From: a virus
Length of the DNA stretch: 25,843 bases
Direction: 5' to 3' (one strand)
IMG/VR virus record: IMGVR_UViG_3300048586_000509
Span: 1 to 25,843 of that record
Part shown: in pieces, positions 21,849-25,843 of the stretch
Position numbering within the stretch: the stretch's first letter is position 1
How the letters are laid out: the number at the start of each line of letters is the position of its first letter
The notes under the pieces: model-generated
What the model saw: only the letters and a program-made list of their open reading frames with translations
Database searches by the model: none
Told to the model about the DNA's origin: nothing
Position numbers and translations under genes: made by a program

Positions 21849-21940
21849 CAGAAGATGTTGTCCGTGGGCAGGCACGCCCAAGCGAGGGTGAGCACGACGC
21901 CGACGACGATGCCGACGATGAACGAGGCGACGATGAGCAC
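21848..21940 (-). CDS. 30-residue membrane microprotein
   Basis: GTG 21940 lies one base after the stop of the PLP gene, with GGAG seven bases upstream, and its TGA overlaps the ATG of the methyltransferase-like gene (ATGA). The product is almost wholly hydrophobic (LIVASFIVGIVVGVVLTLAW), followed by CLPTDNIF. It would insert in the inner membrane. Its place inside the modification locus fills an otherwise unexplained 93-base gap. Confidence 0.5.
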   Translation of the reverse strand: MLIVASFIVGIVVGVVLTLAWACLPTDNIF

Positions 21941-21941
21941 G

Positions 21942-22811
21942 TCAGGCTCCGATGTTCCAGAAGACGACCGGGCCGCGCACGGCCAGCTCGTCGAGGATGC
22001 CGGGGCGCGTCAGCCACTTCCAGGCTTTCGCGTCATAGTACGGGTTGCACGGAAACGGCACCGACACGTCCTTGGCCGCGTCAGCGTAGCTGTAGCCTTC
22101 GTCGACGAGGCGCCAGTTGTGCCTCCACGTCGTGCCCGACATCTGGGCGATGTAGTCCTTCAGGGCCTCGGTGCTGCGCGAATAGCCCATGTGGAACACG
22201 ACGTCGTATTCCAGTCGGCTGGCGACCAGACCCTTGACGATGCCCGAGGCGACAGTGCCCGAGCTGACACTGATCACGAGTGTCCCGTCCTCGGGGAGCG
22301 CCGCGTGCCCCGGGCGCCGCTCGTTGAGGAACGTGCGCTCGAACTCAGCGGCGTTCTCGGTCACTGACTCGGGCAGCTTGAGCGCGTTGGGCATCAGGTA
22401 GGCGCCGTGCGCGCCATGCGTCGCCTTCAGGCTCGACTTCGCGGCGTGGTACAGGATCGCCGAGCGGCCGGCCTTCAGCGCGACGAGGGACGCGCCCAGC
22501 TCGCGCGCCCTCTCCTGCTGGCTCCGGAGGTGACCGTCGGGATCGGCGGTATACCGGGGCCAGAAGTTGACGCACTCTTTGCCTAGGGCACGGCAGGTGT
22601 ACGCGACGGCCCACCCCGCTTTGGAGTGGTAGGTGTCGAGCACGCCGATGACCGGCTCGGGCCGCTTCGCGATGTGGGCGACGACCCCGCGCAGCTTCGA
22701 GAAGCTCGGACCGGGCTCGGGGCACGAGAGGTCTTCGCGCTTCACGAGGATCGGGTGCCCGTCGAACGAGTAGGTCTCGACCGGCGTGTTGAGTGTGAGC
22801 AGATTGGTCAT
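21942..22811 (-). CDS. Fold-type-II PLP enzyme, predicted decarboxylase of a DNA-linked amino acid
   Basis: This 289-residue protein has ILVKREDLSCPEPGPSFSKLRG (21-42). KRED followed by SKLRG matches the start of ACC-deaminase/cysteine-synthase-type enzymes, where the Lys (K39) forms the PLP Schiff base. IGVLDTYHSKAGWAVAYTC and a VSVSSGTVASGIVKG phosphate-cradle loop follow. In phages M6 and ViI PLP enzymes decarboxylate the amino acid attached to 5-hmdU; the neighbours here imply the same class of reaction. A lyase or racemase reaction is also possible. ATG 22811 overlaps the second kinase stop. Confidence 0.82.
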   Translation of the reverse strand: MTNLLTLNTPVETYSFDGHPILVKREDLSCPEPGPSFSKLRGVVAHIAKRPEPVIGVLDTYHSKAGWAVAYTCRALGKECVNFWPRYTADPDGHLRSQQERARELGASLVALKAGRSAILYHAAKSSLKATHGAHGAYLMPNALKLPESVTENAAEFERTFLNERRPGHAALPEDGTLVISVSSGTVASGIVKGLVASRLEYDVVFHMGYSRSTEALKDYIAQMSGTTWRHNWRLVDEGYSYADAAKDVSVPFPCNPYYDAKAWKWLTRPGILDELAVRGPVVFWNIGA

Positions 22812-23332
22812 GACTTGGCCAGCTCCTCTTCGACTTGCTTGCGCAGCATTGCGATGAAGGCCGGCGCGTAGCTGAATTCGAGATCCATCTGCCACCACGT
22901 CGCCGTGACGCCGTGCTTGCCGATGAGGTTGCGATAGCGCCCTCGGCCTTCGTACTCGCACATCTTCGTGGTCCAGTACTCGGCCTTGAACTCCTTGCCG
23001 TTGCCCTCGCAGCGGCGGCGGATGGACGCTTTCATATCCTCGGCCGAGGCTCGGGTGGCGTGGACGATAAGCGTGCGGGCGCCGATCTGCCGCTTGATGT
23101 CGAGCACGGCCGAGGCGATACGGTTGGTGCCCTCGACGACGATCACCGGCACGCCGGTGTCGCACAGGTCGATGAGCTTGGCCATCATCTCCGCCGGCTT
23201 GAGCTTCCAGCCCGAGCCGTTGTCGGCGTACACTGTGGCCACGCGCGGGTCGTCGACCCACGGCGTCAGAGCCGCCTTCACTGAGGTCGTCTTGCCCGAG
23301 GCGTTCGGGCCGGTCACGAGGATCAGGATCAC
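22808..23332 (-). CDS. Second P-loop kinase in the modification locus
   Basis: This is a 174-residue protein. Walker A is VTGPNASGKTTS (6-17). A VPVIVVEGTNRI strand with a likely acidic residue (about 55-66), SIRRRCEGNGKEF and a CEYEGRGRYRNL segment follow. It is not obviously homologous to the kinase at 18455-19027 outside the P-loop, because it lacks the GHYE-CGGC motif. GTG 23332 overlaps the transferase stop and is preceded by GAAGGAGCGA. It might phosphorylate 5-hmdUMP on the way to the triphosphate, or an intermediate on DNA. The function is undetermined. Confidence 0.75.
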   Translation of the reverse strand: MILILVTGPNASGKTTSVKAALTPWVDDPRVATVYADNGSGWKLKPAEMMAKLIDLCDTGVPVIVVEGTNRIASAVLDIKRQIGARTLIVHATRASAEDMKASIRRRCEGNGKEFKAEYWTTKMCEYEGRGRYRNLIGKHGVTATWWQMDLEFSYAPAFIAMLRKQVEEELAKS

Positions 23333-24276
23333 GACTTCGCTCCTTCCCAGGGCTCGCCGCGCATCCGGCCGGCCGCCTGGGCGTTCAGTTCGTGCAGCGC
23401 CTGCTGATTGTGGTCGCCGTCCAGAAACGACCGGAACGCCGCGCCGAGCTGCTGTGCGGTCTCGCTGACGAGACTCCACTCATGAAGACCCAGGGACAGC
23501 TCGCGCGAGTCGAGCCCCATCGGGTAGTGCCCCGACAGCGACGACTTCCACTTGCACAGGACGGTCTCGACCTCCTGCAGCTGGATGGGTCGGTCGAAGT
23601 GCGGCGGCGCGGCAAGGTCGCTGTAGGCCTGACCGAGGTGGTCGACGACCCACTTGATACGGCTCGCGTCGCTCGGGAACTCGTCGCGGTTCCCGATGAG
23701 CATGTCGGCCTGCATCAGCGCCGCCTTGTAGGGCGAGTCGAACATGAACACGTCGGCGTCCTCGAAGCAGATCGGAACGCCCATGACCCGTTCGAGCATG
23801 TCGCCGACCTTGAAGGCCATCCACGGCCCGAACAGGCGCAGCTGCTGGACGCGCTTCGAGACCAGCTTGAAGGGGAGCCGACCCTCCTTGCCGTGGTCAC
23901 GCGGGTGATTGGCGAAGGCGTCCACGAGGGCCTCGGGGCCGTCGGGCGCGAGCTGCATGTAGCTGTCGACGGCGGTGATGGCCGCAGCGCCTCGGAAGTG
24001 CCGGCGCTCGTGCCCTCGGGGCCACCGGCCGCCAATGGGTGTCTCGGCGGTGTTGTAGGCCGCCTTGAGCATGCGGCCCCAGTACTTGTCAGCCGTCGGG
24101 GCATCCGCGATGTAGCTCGCAGCGCCCGCGTTGTAGAAGCACCAGTAGGCGAACAGCAGCCGCTTGAGCTTCGTCGGCTCCAGCTCGGCGCCGACGAGCG
24201 CGATGTACAGGGGGTCGAGGTCGCCGGTGACGATGAGCTGGCGGCCGAACTCTTCGATTGGGGTCACGTCTTTCAT
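23329..24276 (-). CDS. Amino acid:DNA transferase homologue (aGPT-PPlase clade 2 type)
   Basis: This 315-residue protein starts at ATG 24276 with GAGG six bases upstream; ATG 24282 and GTG 24294 are alternatives. Key motifs are LLFAYWCFYNAGAASYI (40-56) and GGRWPRGHERRHFRG (82-96), which I associate with the phage family first called alpha-glutamyl/putrescinyl-thymine pyrophosphorylase clade 2, later shown to attach amino acids to phosphorylated 5-hmdU in DNA. The fold is predicted helical, DNA-glycosylase-like. The amino acid used cannot be read from sequence; glycine is suggested by the co-occurring radical SAM and PLP genes. Confidence 0.82.
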   Translation of the reverse strand: MKDVTPIEEFGRQLIVTGDLDPLYIALVGAELEPTKLKRLLFAYWCFYNAGAASYIADAPTADKYWGRMLKAAYNTAETPIGGRWPRGHERRHFRGAAAITAVDSYMQLAPDGPEALVDAFANHPRDHGKEGRLPFKLVSKRVQQLRLFGPWMAFKVGDMLERVMGVPICFEDADVFMFDSPYKAALMQADMLIGNRDEFPSDASRIKWVVDHLGQAYSDLAAPPHFDRPIQLQEVETVLCKWKSSLSGHYPMGLDSRELSLGLHEWSLVSETAQQLGAAFRSFLDGDHNQQALHELNAQAAGRMRGEPWEGAKS

Positions 24277-24290
24277 TCGCATCCTCGGGT

Positions 24291-24509
24291 TCACTCGGCG
24301 GCTTCAGCGACGTCGAGCAGGGGCTTGGGGCCGTCATCCGTCATCACCTTCGGCTCGAAGCCTTCGGCGATGAGACGACCTTCGACAGCGTCCGCGACCC
24401 ACGCTGAGATGGACATTTCGCGGCGCTTGGAGGCATCCTTGATAGCCTCCTTCACTTCGGGTCGCACGTGCGCCCCGATGTATTCACTTCGATCCGAAAT
24501 GGTGATCAT
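24291..24509 (-). CDS. Ribbon-helix-helix-type small DNA-binding protein
   Basis: This is a 72-residue protein. SEYIGAHVRPEVKEAIKDASKRREMSISAWVADAVEGRL reads as a beta strand followed by two helices with an S-x-S-x-W/hydrophobic turn, as in Arc/CopG/MetJ-type proteins. ATG 24509 is chosen; a strong ribosome binding site is lacking, but it overlaps the nuclease gene by 26 bases. It could repress an early promoter. It stands at the head of the modification locus, so autoregulation of that locus is plausible but unproven. Confidence 0.65.
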   Translation of the reverse strand: MITISDRSEYIGAHVRPEVKEAIKDASKRREMSISAWVADAVEGRLIAEGFEPKVMTDDGPKPLLDVAEAAE

Positions 24510-24882
24510 GGCGAGCCAGTATCTCTGTGAGTGCCGCCTCGACGTCGAACCCCGGGACGAGCCATTCATAGGTCTCGACCCACGCGTCTAGGTGCCTCGG
24601 GTGAACGATTCTCGTTGAACGCACGCCTTTGCGCTCAGCGAAGATGACGTACCGAGCATACCCCGCTTTGGCCAGCCGATTCAAGACAAATTTTTGTATG
24701 CCCGGACCCCGTACGTCGGGGTTTGCATACTTCACCTCCCACCACGACGTTCCACCGTTTCCGGTCAAACTGATGTCGGGCGTTCCGCTGTTGAACCGTT
24801 CCTCGTGTCTGATGGTCCAGAAGTCAGGCCGGCGCTCCCGGACCCGGTCGACCATCTTACCCTTCAGTGTGCTTTCGTTCAT
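24484..24882 (-). CDS. VRR-NUC-like PD-(D/E)xK nuclease
   Basis: This 132-residue protein has an N-terminal helix with MVDRVRERRPDFW, then RHEERFNSGTPDISL (GTPD) and WWEVK (E-x-K), the catalytic core of PD-(D/E)xK enzymes of the VRR-NUC type. Downstream are GPGIQKFVLNRLAKAGYARYVI (the helix-strand that completes the fold) and a C-terminal helix. Such phage nucleases may resolve branched DNA or cut foreign DNA. The gene is visibly more AT-rich (for example about 24684-24706) than its neighbours. ATG 24882 overlaps the 77-residue gene by 26 bases. Confidence 0.85.
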   Translation of the reverse strand: MNESTLKGKMVDRVRERRPDFWTIRHEERFNSGTPDISLTGNGGTSWWEVKYANPDVRGPGIQKFVLNRLAKAGYARYVIFAERKGVRSTRIVHPRHLDAWVETYEWLVPGFDVEAALTEILARHDHHFGSK

Positions 24883-25090
24883 GCGCAGTCACGTGGTCAT
24901 ACCAGCGTTCAATCTTCAGGGCCGCCGAGAGCAGGTCGACGACCGCCTTGGTCTGTTCAGACTCGGTTCGGGCAGCGGCAAACGCGACGCGCGCCGCTTT
25001 GACCTCGGCCGCGAGCGGCTTCACGGCGTCGAGCCGCTTGCGGTCGGCCTTCAGCGTCCGGAAGATGCCGGTTGTCTGCTCAGCGGTCAC
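24857..25090 (-). CDS. 77-residue helical early protein
   Basis: GTG 25090 overlaps the previous stop (GTGA), with a GGGAGGGTGG purine stretch just upstream. The product is all helix, rich in Ala, Lys and Glu (KADRKRLDAVKPLAAEVKAA), probably a helical hairpin. No family is recognised. It overlaps the nuclease gene. Confidence 0.55.
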   Translation of the reverse strand: MTAEQTTGIFRTLKADRKRLDAVKPLAAEVKAARVAFAAARTESEQTKAVVDLLSAALKIERWYDHVTAHERKHTEG

Positions 25091-25166
25091 CCACCCTCCC
25101 CTCCGTCGTCCCCGCCATCGCGTCGAGCAGGGCGCGGACGGCGGCGTGGGCGGCTGCGCGGGTCAT
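25080..25166 (-). pseudogene. 28-residue ORF: probable truncated copy of the 5' end of the right-edge gene
   Basis: ATG 25166 has GAGGTG at good distance and the frame ends at TGA 25080-25082. The product begins MTRAAAHAAVRALLDAMAGT, and its RALLDAMAGTTE part is identical to the sequence encoded at the right edge of the window, in the same frame. It is nested in another frame of the DUF551 gene's C-terminal tail. It looks like a duplicated gene start that lost its downstream part, though it may still be translated. Confidence 0.45.
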
Positions 25167-25425
25167 CGGGGCACCTCGACTCGCCCGTCTGGGGCGGGTC
25201 ATCGGGGGCCTCGGGCAGGGGCATCCAGTGGGTAGGCTGAACGCCGACCACCGGCACATGCATGCCATGCACGGGACGGAATTTGCCCTGACGCCACTGC
25301 CAGCCAGCAGACCGGCGTGTGCCGAACGTGCAGTAGAAATCTACTTCCGGCGCATCGGCGTCGCCCAGCCACACATCGATCACCGTTCCATCCTTCGGTG
25401 CCGTCTCAATCGGTTGCCAGTCCAT
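25087..25425 (-). CDS. DUF551 protein with unusual Arg/Gly-rich tail
   Basis: This 112-residue protein begins MDWQPIETAPKDGTVIDVW, the hallmark of DUF551, a small phage family of unknown function, and reaches its usual end at THWMPLPEAP (about residue 74). The remaining ~38 residues (DDPPQTGESRCPDD, then Arg-rich and GGDDGGEGG) are low complexity and lie over the duplicated 37-base repeat, so the original stop was probably lost when the repeat inserted. ATG 25425 follows TAG directly and has a strong GGGGGAGG site. Confidence 0.75.
   Translation of the reverse strand: MDWQPIETAPKDGTVIDVWLGDADAPEVDFYCTFGTRRSAGWQWRQGKFRPVHGMHVPVVGVQPTHWMPLPEAPDDPPQTGESRCPDDPRSRPRRRPRPARRDGGDDGGEGG
25102..25138. 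repeat. 37-base direct repeat, copy 1
   Basis: Bases 25102-25138 are identical to 25807-25843. Both copies are in the same orientation and encode, on the minus strand and in the same frame, RALLDAMAGTTE of small early proteins. Copy 2 is cut by the window edge, so the true repeat may be longer. Confidence 0.9.
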
Positions 25426-25503
25426 CTAGTCCTCCCCCATCAGCGCCCGCAGCACCGGCCCGAGGCGGGCGGGGCAGGCGCGGGCGATGTCATTGGTTGT
25501 CAT
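25426..25503 (-). CDS. 25-residue microprotein
   Basis: ATG 25503 overlaps the stop of the right-edge gene (ATGA), and its TAG is immediately followed by the DUF551 ATG. The product starts MTTNDIARACPARLGP and is probably one helix. Only the tight spacing supports it; the ribosome binding site is weak. Confidence 0.45.
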   Translation of the reverse strand: MTTNDIARACPARLGPVLRALMGED

Positions 25504-25843
25504 CGCCTGAACGGTCCGTAGCGAAGCTGCATGTCGTGCAGGTGCGTGTCGATGCGCTTCTCGGCCCGCTTCCTGAAGTGGTGCGGCCTGTGGCGCTCGT
25601 TCGGGCTGTCGAAAGCCATCTCCTCCGCGCACGCCTCGATGGCCGCCTTTCGGTTACAGAACGGACACGGGATCTCGCCGCCGCTGGTATAGGCCCATAC
25701 GTCTCCGTCCGCGTCGCCGGAATCGGCATCCCATAGGTATCCCTCGACGCAGACACCATCCGGGTAGTTCGCGCCGAATGTCGGAGCCGTGTAGGAGCAG
25801 CCTAATTCCGTCGTCCCCGCCATCGCGTCGAGCAGGGCGCGGA
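25500..25843 (-). CDS. Small Cys/His early protein, 5' end beyond the window
   Basis: The frame is open to the right edge. An ATG at 25823 would give 107 residues but has no ribosome binding site. By comparison with the duplicated copy, the true start is probably about 30 bases outside. Visible features are CSYTAP and VCVEGYLWDADSGD, a VWAYTSGGEIPCPFC zinc-knuckle pair, and a basic helical end (HHFRKRAEKRIDTHLHDM). Similar small phage proteins exist without known function. Confidence 0.6.
   Translation of the reverse strand, partial: RALLDAMAGTTELGCSYTAPTFGANYPDGVCVEGYLWDADSGDADGDVWAYTSGGEIPCPFCNRKAAIEACAEEMAFDSPNERHRPHHFRKRAEKRIDTHLHDMQLRYGPFRR
25807..25843. repeat. 37-base direct repeat, copy 2 (cut by window edge)
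   Basis: This is identical to 25102-25138 and reaches the very last base, as expected if the sequence was cut or an assembly ended at a repeat. It encodes the N-terminal part of the right-edge gene. Confidence 0.9.

Noticed and set aside
24684-24706. AT-rich stretch as a replication origin
   Set aside because: It lies within the conserved nuclease reading frame and has no iterons or palindromes around it.
1-25843. tRNA genes, CRISPR array, integrase, transposase or attachment site
   Set aside because: No cloverleaf, regularly spaced repeats, recombinase motifs or tRNA-like attachment sequence was seen on reading both strands.

Overview
The window looks like part of a GC-rich tailed bacteriophage (Caudoviricetes) genome or contig. 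Genes are packed tightly, with ATGA, GTGA or TAATG stop/start overlaps at most junctions and clear AGGAG-type ribosome binding sites. There are many microproteins, a lysis-type cassette, phage-type helicases and exonuclease, and an elaborate DNA-modification cluster. I see no tRNA, rRNA, integrase, CRISPR array, DNA polymerase or capsid gene. The host cannot be named from this sequence; the one good promoter is sigma70-like.

Layout. Bases 1-2927 read rightward: the end of a probable structural gene, a 519-residue TIM-barrel/glycoside-hydrolase-like protein, a holin-like protein apparently fused to a lipoprotein, and a small hydrophobic protein. A bidirectional hairpin terminator at about 2951-3000 separates these from everything else, which reads leftward. 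In transcription order (right to left), 25.8-24.3 kb holds small early genes, a VRR-NUC-type nuclease and a ribbon-helix-helix protein. From 24.3 to 15.9 kb lies the DNA-modification locus. From 15.9 to 8.5 kb are a DUF3310 protein, a cold-shock protein, a DnaQ-type exonuclease, an SbcC-like ATPase, a SNF2 helicase and many small zinc-ribbon or membrane proteins. From 8.4 to 3.0 kb are a UvrD-like helicase, a coiled-coil protein, a possible ssDNA-binding protein and a large unknown protein.

The main system is a predicted thymidine hypermodification pathway (15933-24276). It has a thymidylate-synthase homologue likely to make 5-hydroxymethyl-dUMP, a P-loop kinase plus a separate helical protein that together resemble 5-hmdU DNA kinase, and an amino acid:DNA transferase homologue. 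It also has a radical SAM enzyme and a fold-type-II PLP enzyme. This is the set of enzyme classes reported for Pseudomonas phage M6, where glycine is attached to 5-hmdU, isomerised by radical SAM and decarboxylated by PLP to aminoethyl-dU. The extra parts are a SAM-methyltransferase-like protein with a non-canonical motif IV, a second P-loop kinase, a YfbR-like HD phosphohydrolase, an MT-A70 adenine methyltransferase homologue and a 30-residue membrane peptide. They suggest a variant or further-tailored base, possibly combined with adenine methylation.

Regulation. The few true gaps in the leftward array carry a TANACT-like -10 element (5691, 8521, 14569, 17069, 19724), strong hairpins, or both. 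The longest gap without a gene is about 113 bases. A 37-base exact direct repeat ends at the last base of the window and marks a partial duplication of a small early gene.
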